From Escarpia spicata (Eukaryota; Annelida; Polychaeta; Sabellida; Siboglinidae): 64,000 nucleotides of DNA. The stretch is taken from assembly GCA_963995525.1 (NCBI GenBank), contig OZ023206.1:48360733-48424732 (forward strand), given 5' to 3'. This document shows positions 1 through 10,479 of the stretch, in pieces. The position numbers and the translations under genes are program-made. A model generated the notes under the pieces. The model was given only the letters and a program-made list of their open reading frames with translations, made no database searches and was not told where the DNA came from. The stretch's first letter is position 1; every line of letters starts with the position of its first letter.

Positions 1-773
1 ATACTACATTCAAATTACCTAACAAAGAAGACATGTTACAACAAATCTGCAATCTTCCATTTCAGCAGAATTAAAAGAAATGTACAACAATGTACATTTA
101 GTAATGTAATATCAAAAAACCTGACATAAATGTGTTTGCATTTAGTAATAGTACTATTGGAATGTAATGTCAATAACATTTGAATTTAAGTGTTTTTTGA
201 ATAATTATCCATCATATAAATTATTCAAAACAACACTGAAATTAAATGTTAATGGGATTACATTCAAATATAAATATTATAAATGCAAATACATTTATTT
301 CATGTTTTTGATTTGGCATTACTAAAATGCAATTGCATTGGTTTAGGTTAGAATACTGGTTGATGACTTTTGCTGATTTGTTTTATTGAATAATAGTATA
401 GTTTTATATATACTAAACATCTTAACATGTGTCATAACTTTGTTTATGTATTTATTGCAACTATGAGTACATAACACTGTGTAATGCAAATGGGTCTTCT
501 TGGCCATCTTTATCAGTCAATATCTATTTTAAACATTTATTACCAAATACACTAACATTTGAATCATGTCTTTTTGTTAAATCTCACCACATATAAGTTT
601 CATTGCAGTTTACAAGCTTTCTAAAAATGCTTAGGTTTGCACATATGACACGTACACATAACTTATAGGAAGCATCAAAAGTCAACAACCCTCATTTGTG
701 CAAAAAGAACCAGTATTCTAACATAAGCAAGCCTACATTGCAGTTTGAAACTAACAACTGAATTTGTCATCAT
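1..773. other. AT-rich stretch with no recognised feature
   Basis: The sequence is AT-rich with short runs of near-palindromic AT words. I see no open frame, tRNA-like box, tandem array or transposon end. It lies downstream of the last exon of the SANT-like gene and may hold its 3' untranslated region, but I cannot place a polyadenylation site with confidence. Confidence 0.6.
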
Positions 774-1003
774 TTATTCTAAGTTAACGCCAAATTCATT
801 CGTTACTTTCAAACTGTAATGCAATTTCTTCAACGTCACCAATTCAAATTCCAAATCTAGATTTCGATTTTGTTTCTTTAGCATTTCAATTTCCAAATTT
901 AGTTTCTCCTGCTCAAGCAATATTCTTTTTGTGTCTTCCACAGTGTTCCGCATAGCTGCTTCATCTTGTTGCAGTGTCCTTTTTGTGGGTTTTTTCTTTT
1001 TGT
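774..1003 (-). CDS. SANT-like gene, last exon (coiled coil)
   Basis: Begins after a polypyrimidine acceptor (TTTTTTTACAG) and ends at TAA 776-774. The first two bases complete a codon started in the preceding exon. The product is basic at first (KKKKPTKR), then a leucine/glutamate-rich helix that is typical of the C-terminal dimerisation helix of transposon-derived SANT proteins. Confidence 0.6.
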
Positions 1004-4000
1004 CTGTAAAAAAATAGTTAAAACAATTTCACCAGTGTTTATATTATGAGTCATTGTACGTGAAATCTTTATATTTGAACTGTTATGGCAAAGTGGTTAT
1101 TAATCCCAAAAATTTTGAAATAAAGTTGTATACCTTTTTGGACTCCACAGATTGTAAGCTACAAAATACTCACGTTTAAATATCTTCACAAGTTTTTGAA
1201 TATTTATTGCTGACAGTGAGCATATATTTAAAAAGCGACGTTTTAAGAGAAATATGCTGCAAAATTGGGCTACGTGTAACAATTGTCCATAACAACCATA
1301 TATTAAATATTTCTTATTAATTTTGGATTATTTGTTGAGAAAAAAGGACATTGAAAGACAAGATTATGATGTATGCATTCCTCATTTCTGCCAAAATTTT
1401 CAAAATTGATGGGACATAACCTAGACAGTGACTACCCTTAAGTTATTTATTATTACATGCATAAACATAGCATTTTCTCCAATTTTACTCCAGAATTGTT
1501 AGCTTTTCTATGCGTTGTGTACAACATGAATAATCATAAATATGGTGAAACAGGTGAATTACTTACCGCAGGTGACACGGCTAGATGTAGAGCAACTGGC
1601 TTCCTTTTGGGTCAAACTGGAACAACTGCTATTGTTGTATTGCTCTAAAAGAAGTTGCAAACAAATGTTTTACCACATGTCTATATTGCTTCAATGCTGC
1701 ATATGACTGCTGCAAAATGTAGTTGGTAGGTTCGACAATTTACACTGACTTATGCCCAGATATTTGCATAATTTAGAAGCAAATAAGCAAATATGTTCAT
1801 GGTGTAGTACATTTTATGTATTCTTACTTTCATATATTAAGTGCACATTGAACATTACCTATGACAATTTTTCATTTATATACGGAGTGTTCGCCTTGTC
1901 GCAATGCACGTTTTTTTGTATTTAAATAAATGAAATCATTGGTAATCTCTGTGTTATTGTAAGTAGTGCAATAAAAGTTTCTCAACACACTTATCCCCTT
2001 CATATGATCGGACAGAAAAATTACAACAATTTGTGGAATGAATATGCACTCCAGATTATGCGTAGTCTTATATTTGTTGGGTGAAGTCAATATTTGTCCT
2101 GTGTCCTAAGATGTTAAATCATAGGTTTGACTATTGGAACTTCTGATAACTAGTAAATATGTTTCCATGGGTACTTGGCGGTTCAACTTATCCAGAGTGC
2201 ACTGTATTATGGTAACCCTTGGGACTGGGACATGGTAATATTAATTGATAGGACATAGAAATAATTTGAGACATATTTAATGAGGTGACCATAATGCGAC
2301 GCTAACCCGTACAACATTTTCTATTCACTTATATTCAGATAATAATTTTTGGTAAACAAGTTTGTTTGCCTAAATGCAATGATACTGTTTGAAACACTGC
2401 TTACCATCAGTATCATTCCCTCCATCAATGCCATGGATGCCTGGCCTCCCCTCCAGTGACTGGGCCATAGTCTCTTCTGCTGGTGTCAGGGAAGGAGGTG
2501 CCGGCCCACCCCCAGTCTTGTAGCGACTGCGACGCATTGCGTCTATCTTAGCTTTTGCTGTAATAACATAAAATGTCATCATCAATTACCACTTTTCAAA
2601 CAAAGAATATGTAACAAATTATCATGAATAAAAAGTTTCATATGAAAGTTCTGTCTCATCTTCCATTAATACAACATGCTTCTCATATGGAAACATTAAT
2701 AATTATATGCACCAACATTATATTTCAATATCTGCAAATGAGTTGTTTCCTCAACTGATGTTGTGTGTGTGTGTTTGTGTGTGTGTGTATGTGTGTGCGC
2801 GCGCACGCGTATGGGTGTGCGTGTGCATACCTCGTTGCTTCATGTTGTGATACTTTTTTATATTTCTTCTGTATCACGAACATTTGTCGATACCCTATGA
2901 AAAAACACAACATATTGTAAATATTCAATGTATACAGGTAGTTTAATCAGTTATAATTTGTTACAAAATATATTACATGTGTTACACATTTAGAAAATGA
3001 ATATTTGAAAAGGTTTCTTCTTTAAACTGTTGTTTTATTATGTACATCACAACTGGGAAGCGTGAGGTAGAGTGATATAACAGCAGTTGCATTACTAAGG
3101 CTTAACGTTGGTTTTTATCATAATGTCAAAATTTGTCATAATATATATATGTAACGGAAGTCATGTCTCATGACATTATAATAATGTAATGGATATGGTA
3201 ATGATAATTGATTATTAATCTGACAGTGTCAGTTACACTGACACTGTCAGAGTATTTATAATTATAATATTACTGCAACTTGCAATTTGCAAGATGACGC
3301 GGTTCAATTTGTTTTAATGCTAATATGGTTACTTACAAAGAATTACACAGCATTTGTGTAGAATCCTGACCTACCTCGATTTCGCCGTTATAACTTGAGT
3401 TTTGCCTAACTTTGATACCTCAGTGTGTTAGTTCCACGACTCAACATTATTCCAGGCACATTTACGTTTAAGTATATAGCATCTTAGGCTTAGGACACTT
3501 CTGAGGTTTACATAGCGTACCCAGTTTGCATCAACATACGCCGCTATATTGCCCATTTTACGGGCGCGACGCGGTAACGCACGACGACAGCGGTGCAGAC
3601 TAGCGCAAACCGGATCGCTATTTGGGCTTCCAAAATGCACAAAGACACAATATTGTTGTAATATAAATATCCCTGGCATGATGTTGAATGATTGATGGAA
3701 CTAACGCCAGTAGTAATGGTCTGACTGAGCTCGAGGTATCAAAGTTAGGCAAAACTCAAGTTATAACGGCGAAATCGTGGTGGTCCGGATTCTACACAAG
3801 TGCCGATTACACTACATATAATTTAATATTATGAGGTTATTATGATAACAATTTAGTCACCGAGGCTTTAGGCTTGGCTTAGTTAAACCTTACAATTTCA
3901 CACAACACGTACGCTTTCAGAACCTCAACAATTTGCTGCCACGCTTCTTGGCGCTGCTAGTGACAGTGGTGTACGGTCTTTGCCCCACAGCCCCTTATTA

Positions 4001-4127
4001 TTCCAAACAGCGTGTCTTCACGCTGCATAACTTCCTTTATTAACTGGTGTTCCTCAACTTCCCCCCATGGCTTAGCCCTTTTCTTGGCAACAATGGGAAC
4101 ACTCGCATTACAATCTTCCTCCGCCAT
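774..4127 (-). CDS. Myb/SANT-like DNA-binding domain protein, five-exon model, possibly decayed
   Basis: Minus-strand model from splice signals and protein resemblance. Exons: 4127-3894, 2894-2831, 2557-2405, 1644-1567 and 1003-774. Exon 1 encodes MAEEDCNASVPIVAKKR and a Myb/SANT-like start. Exon 2 reads YRQMFVIQKKYKKVSQHEATR. Exon 3 holds the family hallmark KTGGGPAPPSL followed by a GIDGG..DTD motif. Exon 5 is a Glu/Lys/Leu-rich coiled coil ending at TAA. Such proteins bind DNA in the nucleus and are often derived from Harbinger-type transposons; that is family knowledge. Exons 3 to 5 join in phase with good GT-AG sites. Problems: exon 1 has an in-frame TAG at codon 57, and exons 1/2 and 2/3 do not join in phase, so an exon is missed, edges are wrong, or the gene is dying. 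A MITE sits in intron 1. Confidence 0.55.
1567..1644 (-). CDS. SANT-like gene, exon 4 (Ser/Cys-rich linker)
   Basis: A 78-bp exon between acceptor CTTCTTTTAG and the strong donor GTAAGT. It encodes a serine-rich linker (EQYNNSSCSSLTQKE and onward) and keeps frame with both neighbouring exons, which is the main reason to believe it. No domain is recognised. Confidence 0.5.
2405..2557 (-). CDS. SANT-like gene, exon 3 (KTGGGPAPP motif)
   Basis: A 153-bp exon from acceptor TTATTACAG to donor GTAAGC. It encodes AKIDAMRRSRYKTGGGPAPP, then LTPAEETMAQSLEGRPGIHG. The KTGGGPAPP stretch after a basic helix is the best-conserved post-domain motif of animal Myb/SANT-like (MSANTD/NAIF1-type) proteins, so this is the exon with the firmest identity. 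Confidence 0.65.
2761..2830. repeat. TG/CG dinucleotide microsatellite
   Basis: Imperfect GT repeats grading into GCGCGC and GTGTGC, directly against the donor site of SANT exon 2, inside the intron on the minus strand. Confidence 0.9.
2831..2894 (-). CDS. SANT-like gene, exon 2
   Basis: A 64-bp exon from acceptor TTTTTTCATAG to donor GTATGC. It encodes a basic helix (YRQMFVIQKKYKKVSQHE) matching the end of a SANT fold just before the GGGPAPP region. The reading frame does not connect in phase to exons 1 or 3 as drawn, so its borders or a neighbouring exon are uncertain. Confidence 0.45.
3220..3250. repeat. Perfect 14-bp stem hairpin
   Basis: CTGACAGTGTCAGT, a 3-base spacer TAC, then its exact reverse complement. 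Each stem is itself close to a palindrome (CTGACA-G-TGTCAG), so the site holds nested two-fold symmetry. It lies in an intron of the SANT-like gene. Function unknown. Confidence 0.85.
3350..3803. mobile_element. MITE-like element with ~70-bp terminal inverted repeats
   Basis: The left end (3350-3421) and right end (3733-3803) are inverted copies: GTGTAGAATCC through CTTTGATACCTC on the left matches the reverse complement on the right with only a few changes near the CCTACC/CCACCACG position. The interior is ~310 bp without a recognisable transposase. Flanks carry ATTACAC on both sides (3342-3348 and 3806-3812), a possible 7-8 bp target duplication, although the ends are offset by two bases. 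A 7-8 bp duplication would suit a hAT-type element; that is inference. It sits in the first intron of the SANT-like gene. Confidence 0.75.
3894..4127 (-). CDS. SANT-like gene, first exon with in-frame stop
   Basis: Starts at ATG 4127-4125 in a purine-rich context and runs 78 codons to a possible donor (GTAAGG). The frame gives a basic patch (AKKRAKPWGEVEE) followed by a helix (QLIKEVMQREDTLFG) and QEAWQQIVEVLKA, the spacing expected of a Myb/SANT-like domain. A TAG at codon 57 lies between the second and third helices. It could be a pseudogene lesion, a sequence error or a polymorphism. Confidence 0.5.
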
Positions 4128-4154
4128 CGCGTAATCTAGCAGACGACACTATTA

Positions 4155-4350
4155 TTGTTTACACTGATTCTTACCTTCATCGATGAAAGAGTTCCATTTC
4201 GGCCGCTTGCGTATTTGAAAAAACGGCGTCGCAGTAGCACGCAGTTGAGCATATACTCAAGGCGGCGTACTCAGTTGAGCACGTACTCAAGAAGTTTTAT
4301 AACCAACGTGAGCACGGATTCTTCGGTGAGCATGAAATCTCGAGTCTGAG
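4155..4350. repeat. Short degenerate repeats of a GTTGAGCAnnTACTCAAG motif
   Basis: Near-copies of AGTTGAGCA-TACTCAAG occur at about 4243, 4274 and again as TTGAGCATGAGCATCGAG near 4357. The motif is itself partly palindromic (TTGAGCA/TACTCAA). It lies just upstream of the SANT-like start codon and could belong to its promoter or to an older repeat. Confidence 0.4.
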
Positions 4351-4629
4351 CATGGAGTTGAGCATGAGCATCGAGTACGCTTTATAACCTCGGGCCCTGG
4401 TGAAAGCAGCCACTATGTGCCTCTTTTGTAGTTGCAGCAGCACCTGGCGCCGCTGTCCCTGGCGTTTCCGTAAACAACTATGCAACCTCCTGGCCCTCAA
4501 GTATAGGCATGACAGAGACATCCCCATGATGTCTTATGGCAGAGGACTTTTCCCCAGTAGTAGCAGTAACAGCCGCGCACAATTAAAAGTGCACTCGCTT
4601 CAACAAATGCATTTATTTCAAAAATAACT

Positions 4630-5100
4630 GCTAGTAATTATTGAAAATATTCACGTAAAACGCCCGCTCTACATATAAAAAATAAATTACATGCCCACCT
4701 TGGAAATATAAACAAAGGACACATTACCTCTTTTAACGCGATCGCCATCTTGGAAGTATAATGTATGTACAATCCAACTGAAAATTTGCCAATAATAAAT
4801 TTATTCTCATAAACACCAGTATTGCTATTGTATAATGTTGATTTATTTATTGTATTTACTTTCATTATCATTAATTACTCATTTTTTTATGAAGACCACA
4901 TTGGAAATAAGTATACTTTGTTGTGGTTATATGTGCTATCCTCGGTATTATAATATGATGCTATTGTTATTGATACTCATCACGCCGCCTATATATGCAT
5001 ATGGATTAGTCTTTGTGAACTGAAATAAGCAGCTTATTAACATACTTATAAAAATATTGGTTAGTTGGATGAAAGAATATTACCAAACTTATCTTACATA
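4630..5100. other. AT-rich stretch, nothing recognised
   Basis: Open frames here are short and composed of Ile, Tyr and Leu codons expected from AT-rich DNA. No repeat, splice signal pair or element end was found. Confidence 0.5.
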
Positions 5101-5178
5101 CGCGTACACACATGCAAACGTGCACGCGTGCACATGTACACACGTGCACACACGTACATACGTACAGACGTACATCAT
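5101..5178. repeat. Imperfect ACGTACA/ACACGTGC microsatellite
   Basis: A run of CACACGTGCACGCGTGCACATGTACACACGTG-type alternating purine/pyrimidine words; the alternation could favour Z-DNA. It borders the LINE relic that follows. Confidence 0.8.
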
Positions 5179-5189
5179 CGGCAATCCCT

Positions 5190-5885
5190 CGTAACGAGGA
5201 TTATCGTTCCATGGATTGTCGGTGTAATTTGGTGTGTGTTCGCAGTTGGCTTATCAGTCCAATCTTTGTTTGGCACAACTTCCCACAGTGCGAACGAACA
5301 TGCATAACCAGGATGTGGTGAGGGTGGATTATGTAGAGCCTCTCGCTGTTTGGCTGAGATTGTTACTCTGGTGGCGTCGAATGATTCTGTGTTGTTTCAA
5401 GTAAACGACCGCCATTTAGAACGATATATACTGTCAGATTTCCAGGTGTTTGGTTCAGTGCCACATTTTTTTCAAGTTTGATTTAAGGACGTCATTATAG
5501 TGTTGACGCTGTCCTCATTTAAACCGCTTACCATAACTCAGCTCTGAGTAGACTACTTGCTTGGACAGTCTAGATCAGACATGCGCAGTACATGGTCAGT
5601 CCATCTCAATTGTTGTTGCATTATGGTTGCTTCATTGCTTGATATGTGAGCCTCATCGAGGACGCTGTTGTTCGGTCTGTCCTGTCAAATGATTCTCAAT
5701 ATATATTTCGTAAGCAGCGTTGGTGGAATTGCTCTAAGGCTTTTATATGTCGTCTGTATGGAGTCCATGTTTCAGCTCCGTTAAAAAAGTGCTGGTAGTA
5801 GACCCTCAGTTTGGTCACTGGTCTGATGTATCAAGACCCGGGTTCGGAAGCGCCCAAAAGCTGAACTCGCACATTGTGGTCGGTG
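5190..5885 (-). pseudogene. Decayed 3' end of a LINE reverse-transcriptase ORF
   Basis: Read on the minus strand this gives ETWTPYRRHIKALEQFHQR then CLRNIY, the typical post-RT C-terminal region of LINEs seen across marine invertebrates. It ends in a C2H2-like finger split by one frameshift (YACS in one frame, CGKLCQTKIGLISQLRTH in the next), as in elements whose last domain is CxxCG..C..GL..H.RTH. Many stops and frameshifts lie between. The RT core itself is missing; the upstream end is cut at the octanucleotide array at 5893. Clade is uncertain. Confidence 0.6.
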
Positions 5886-5892
5886 TTCTAAA

Positions 5893-6172
5893 TACACACA
5901 TACACACATACACACATACACACATACACACATACACACATACACACATACACACATACACACATACACACATACACACATACACACATACACACATACA
6001 CACATACACACATACACACATACACACATACACACATACACACATACACACATACACACATACACACATACACACATACACACATACACACATACACACA
6101 TACACACATACACACTTACACACTTACACACATACACACTTACACACATACACACATACACACGTACACGCA
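5893..6172. repeat. Octanucleotide microsatellite (ACACATAC)n
   Basis: About 34 near-perfect copies of an 8-bp unit; the last few copies vary (CACACTTA), then grade into CACGTACACGCATGCATGC. Because 8 is not a multiple of 3, several frames stay open on both strands, giving spurious ORFs of 75 to 185 codons made of His/Thr/Tyr or Cys/Val/Met. Confidence 0.95.
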
Positions 6173-6503
6173 TGCATGCACGCTCGTACGTACGAACACA
6201 CATACATACACAATCATTATGTGCATAAGTACTTATACATGTACATATGCATATATGTACACACGTACATATGTACACACATACTCATAATTATAATCGG
6301 TTGATGCTGTTATAACGACAATTACAATAATTATAATAACAACAACGATGGCGACGACAATAAACAACTGTTGAGCTTAATTGTGATGCGGTGTATTGTG
6401 GATCTCGCAGTTAATACTTTAACATCTGCTTCCTTTTTGTTTACATACAGGCAGTTTCAAATCAGACGTAACTAGCAATAAAAATATAAATTGTGCCACT
6501 TAC
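6173..6503. other. AT-rich spacer, nothing recognised
   Basis: Contains a short run of AATAATTATAATAACAACAACGATGGCGACGACAA-like triplet words near 6330, but no supported gene. It is probably intron of the gene whose first exon lies at 6504-6575. Confidence 0.4.
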
Positions 6504-6575
6504 TTCAGCCGTTTCGTGAGCCGCTACAACCGCCAACGGCAGCAAGGTGAAAAGCAAGACGACACTCACACGCAT
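6504..6575 (-). CDS. Putative first coding exon of a secreted protein
   Basis: On the minus strand ATG (6575-6573) opens 24 codons: MRVSVVLLFTLLPLAVVAAH then ETAE, followed directly by the consensus donor GTAAGT. This is a textbook signal peptide (positive n-region, hydrophobic h-region, small residues A-A-H at the likely cleavage site), ending in phase 0 at a splice site. Downstream exons would lie at lower coordinates; I could not find them. A chance occurrence is possible, but a signal peptide ending exactly at a strong donor is uncommon. Confidence 0.45.
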
Positions 6576-6911
6576 TGTGTCTTCAAAGCAGGTATGTAAT
6601 TAGACAAATAAGATGTCTGGACTTCTTAATGTAGTGCTTACCATCAAATGTATTGCTTATTTGCCAATGCTATCGAGTTGAACGAGTTCTTCTGCAATAA
6701 CGTGTAGAATCACTTTTATCAATACCTTTTCCTGAAAGTTAGCGGCAACTCTCCTTACCTTACCCATGAAGACGTTTTCGTTCAAGTGACGAATAAGCAC
6801 GTACCTCAGAGTAGAAACTACACGCAACGCGCGGACTGCAGAGTAGAAACTACACGCGCGGCATAGACATAGCCTCATGAAAAAAACATCACCTATCCTC
6901 GCCATTTTCAC

Positions 6912-7911
6912 CGAATTTCCGCCATTTTCTTCAGATAAATAGGAACCGTTGAATTCATAATGATTTTATAACAAATTACACCACCTCTTAGACACGTAGT
7001 CATCTTTCATACAAACGCTCGGTCCCTTGGAGGAGCTTCGGCCTACGGGCCTAAAGTATAGATAGGCGCCATTTGACCTTTGGTATGTAAAAACCATAGC
7101 ATTCATACATGTTAAAAGATAAGGAGACCTTGGTTTTGTTATGGTAGCTGAAAAGCACTGAAACGGAGTGAAAAAAAGTGTGAACGCTACAATGAAACTG
7201 TCTATGTTAAAATATTGGAATTACTGCAAAAAAGGAGGGAGGGTGTTTTCATTTTCACATTTCCCTCACATGTTAAAAGATAGGGAAATACTGCACCGGA
7301 AGTGAGCAATTTGGTTCCTTGTGGTGCAAGGAGCGGGAATGGGCAATTATACTCTGTGTTCTTGGAATTTCACCCTATCCCTTTGGTGGTAAATCCGGCG
7401 TAGGCCCTCTCTTTCTATAGCAGTCAGGAGGTAACTGTCGCGTAGTGGCCATTGGCACGGGTCCAAAGAGACGAATTCGTCAGAAAGCGGACGTGTCCAC
7501 TGTCACGGATATAAATGTTTAGTTGCACAATTATCAAACAAATGTGGCGAGAAGCTAAATATACTGAATAAAATAAGTTAAAAGTACAAAGCTACAATAC
7601 AATAAATAATTATATTGAAGACATACATACTAAAATCAAAGGCTGAGAGAAATAAAACCAAAACATCAGCATTAATCAGGTTTCTGTTACTTTGACAATA
7701 CTAATGTTTTTCAATTATTTCTTTCTAATTTCTAGTTCTAATCGCGGCGAGTTCCACAATGTGGCCTGCCAGGTAACATAAACTAATGCACGGCGACCAA
7801 CATAACTCAGGATATCACTCGTGGAACATTGAATAGCAGACGACCGATATAGCCGTTGGTGCGGCGTGGCGTGTAACGATAGGGCAAAGTCAGACCACAC
7901 AGGCAGGCTGG
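6912..7911. other. Unique stretch, nothing firmly recognised
   Basis: Contains moderately GC-rich patches (7020-7080, 7380-7500) but no open frame of note, no tRNA-like boxes and no tandem copies that I can see. Confidence 0.4.
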
Positions 7912-7986
7912 CGGGTTGGCGGGCAGGCGGGCAGGCGGGCAGGCGGGCAGGCGGGCAGGCGGGCAGGCGGGCAGGCGGGCAGGCGG
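7912..7986. repeat. GC-rich octanucleotide minisatellite (GGCGGGCA)n
   Basis: About nine near-perfect 8-bp copies. Strong purine bias on the plus strand with GGCGGG blocks; three ORFs of Pro/Ala/Cys or Gly/Arg type are by-products. Confidence 0.95.
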
Positions 7987-8096
7987 GGAGACAGACATAG
8001 AGACACAGACATACATACATATATACATATACACGCACGCGCGCGCGCACACACACACGCACCCACGCGCGCGCACACACTCACATACACAACACA
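7987..8096. repeat. Compound (CA)n/(CG)n/(TACA)n microsatellite
   Basis: Runs of ACATACATATATACATATACACG then GCGCGCGCACACACAC words, directly following the octanucleotide array. Confidence 0.9.
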
Positions 8097-8396
8097 TCAA
8101 TACAAATGTTTTATTTTGACGCGATATATTCTGAAGTACATCTAAAAGTATTTATTGTACAAGTATAAGTTATAATGTGGTGTACTACATACGATTTGTC
8201 ACTGGGATCCAGTGCATGAGTTGAAACACCATGAAATAAAGTAGTATTCCACGTAGAAGTATGCTTTTAAGTGATATACAAGGACGCAATCTAACAACGA
8301 CATTTGGTATAACAACTATCACGCTGCCTGATTCATAACATCAGCATATTCGTTTGTATAAAACGATATGTGATGCGATGCCTTGTCTACGTATAA

Positions 8397-8500
8397 TCGA
8401 GCGTGCGTATATATGTACGCAGGTAGGTTAATGTTTTCCTCTTAGACGACTTGAACATCGAACGCCAAGCTTTAAGGGATTAATTCACGACCCCACGAAT
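8397..8500 (+). repeat. ~100-bp dispersed repeat, copy 1
   Basis: Shares with 9762-9866 the words GCAGGTAGGTTAA / GCGGGTAGGTTAA, CCTCTTAGAC, CTTGAAC, and a closing ACGACCCC. The two copies are direct and bracket the 179-bp tandem array. Confidence 0.6.
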
Positions 8501-8564
8501 AGGACGTAATACCTATATATTTTAAAAACACCTCCTGATATGTGTCAATAATCTCACCTTTAAT

Positions 8565-8850
8565 GGGATGAAACATTTGTTCGGAGCGTAAAACATAATA
8601 TGCGCGTAATAGGCAAAACGTAACCTAACAATCGCAGGAACCACGCGCGCGTGGCAAATACGTCTGGAAAACAGGCCCTGCGTCATGGGATTGGCAACAT
8701 GGAGTAGACGCAGACACAATAATGCTAATGTCTACCCTTTGCCAATAGTATAGCAACACGAATATTAATTTATAATTCTACGCTATGACGACATGAACTT
8801 CACATTATCTCCGACCCTCGTCATTTAAACAAACAACGAGAATACTTGTA
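8565..8850 (+). repeat. Dispersed repeat also present in both palindrome arms
   Basis: Similar, at roughly 75-80% by eye, to right-arm 46130-46350 and its left-arm mirror: shared words include AATCGCAGGAACCACG, CCTGCGTCATGG, CAACATGGAGTAGACGCAGA and AAACAAACAACGAG. No coding function is recognised; likely a nonautonomous element or part of one. Confidence 0.65.
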
Positions 8851-9242
8851 CATATACATATGAAATATTATTATGCGTAAAACCATCATGTTTTATATAC
8901 TATTATGGGAAACATTTTGAGTAAAAATGTTTTATATGTATAAGTTGGCATTACGTATATTATATATGAACAGTTTGGTTCGAACTGCTATTCAGGAGCA
9001 AAAACAAAAGGATCCTTCAGAAAAAGCATATAGACTTGGTGAAGTGGCAAAGTTAGATATTTTCTAACACATTTTGCAACGTATAATTATATGTCTGTTC
9101 CTTAAAGCAGCATGTCGTTTCTTCTGAATTCTGGTCATTAAAAACAAACGATAAACTGCAAAAGAATATAATTTATAACTGAAAAAAGCTTCCATAGTGT
9201 TTTTCTACGAACAATTACACACGTAACAAACAAAAAGAGGCA

Positions 9243-9765
9243 TGTAGGTGTAAGAAGGTTATATGTAATATAAAAAAGTATCGCTTTTTTTGCAAAAGTG
9301 TCGAAACAGTTGGCATGTTGCCCTTTCAGTTGCAGTGTCTGGGTTTTCTCAAATGTCGGATTCCTCATTTTTCTTTTTACACAAATATTTTTAATCTAAT
9401 TATAATCGAGCTTGCGTGTGAAAGGTGTAAGAAGGCTATATATAATAGAAAAAACGTATCGCTTTTTTCTGCAAAAGTGTCGAAACAGTTGGCATGTTGC
9501 CTTTTTGTTGCATGGTCTGTTTTTTCTCAAATGTCGGGTTCCTCTTTTTTCTTTTTACACAAATATTTCGGGTCTAATTATAATCGAGCTTGCGTGTGAA
9601 AGGTGTAAGAAAGCTATATTTAATATGACAAACGTATCACTTTTTTCTGCCAAAGTGTCGAAACAGTTGGCATGTTGCCCTTTCTGCTGCAGTGTCTGTT
9701 AATTCTCAAACTTCGGATTCCTCCTTTTTCTTTTTACACAAATATATCAAATCTACTTATATTCG
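9243..9765 (+). repeat. Tandem repeat with ~179-bp unit, about three copies
   Basis: TCGAAACAGTTGGCATGTTG recurs at 9301, 9480 and 9659; ATAATCGAGCTTGCGTG and TTTCTTTTTACACAAATAT recur at the same spacing. Copies are about 90% alike. Open frames of 94-96 codons across them are repeat shadows. Confidence 0.9.
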
Positions 9766-9866
9766 AGCTTGCGTGTGTATGCGGGTAGGTTAACCTTTTC
9801 CTCTTAGACTGCTTGAACCTCGAGCGTCAAACATGGATTAAACTACGACCCCCCCCCCTATAATCC
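9762..9866 (+). repeat. ~100-bp dispersed repeat, copy 2
   Basis: Direct copy of 8397-8500, fused to the last 179-bp unit through the shared GAGCTTGCGTGTG / GAGCGTGCGTAT words, so the tandem unit may have grown from this repeat's edge. Confidence 0.6.
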
Positions 9867-10479
9867 TGGCTTAACATACACAAAAATGATTCAATCAGCG
9901 AGAGCACAATCAGTGAATCAATTATGTTCATTTAAAAGGAGACTGTTCTTAGTTTTTCATTTATTAACTAATATAAACTTGTGAAGAATATAATAACTAG
10001 TTTGAAGGTACGCTGCCCCCCAAATTGTGTTTAGTAAGCGCTTAACAATGTTCGCAATCTAGAAGATACTACCCCGGAACATGATCAAATGGTAAACAAC
10101 ACATCCCCTGTCAAAACAAGCTTCATTGGTAATACTGCATCGGCAGGCTAAGTTAACCGCAACTCCCCTTGAACGATTGTCCATGTTCTTACGTCCAATC
10201 TGGCTGACTTCGTGATACATATTACTAATCTGGCTAATGCTGGGTAGATTAACATACATGCCTATTAAAAGAAATAATCTACATTTAATAATTTTAGCTG
10301 TTTAGTTTACAAGAATAGTTTACATGGTTGATCAATGAATGCGTACTGTAAAATACAGCATCGTAAATAGTCCAGATACATCCTAATGTCGCAGTCCCCC
10401 TCCTTCGTAGTCCACGCCAATTATCTGGTCACTAAAATCAATATTGTATACAAGCAATAACTTAGCGGTGACTCTCTTG
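9867..10479. other. Unique stretch, nothing recognised
   Basis: No supported gene, repeat or RNA feature found. Confidence 0.4.

Noticed and set aside
4297..4627. Overlapping ORFs upstream of the SANT-like gene
   Set aside because: No domain, opposite strands overlap, and the DNA has short repeats that explain the open frames.
5747..6304. Overlapping long ORFs (up to 185 codons) on both strands
   Set aside because: They are by-products of an 8-bp repeat that keeps several frames open; amino-acid content is only His/Thr/Tyr/Ile or Cys/Val/Met/Tyr.
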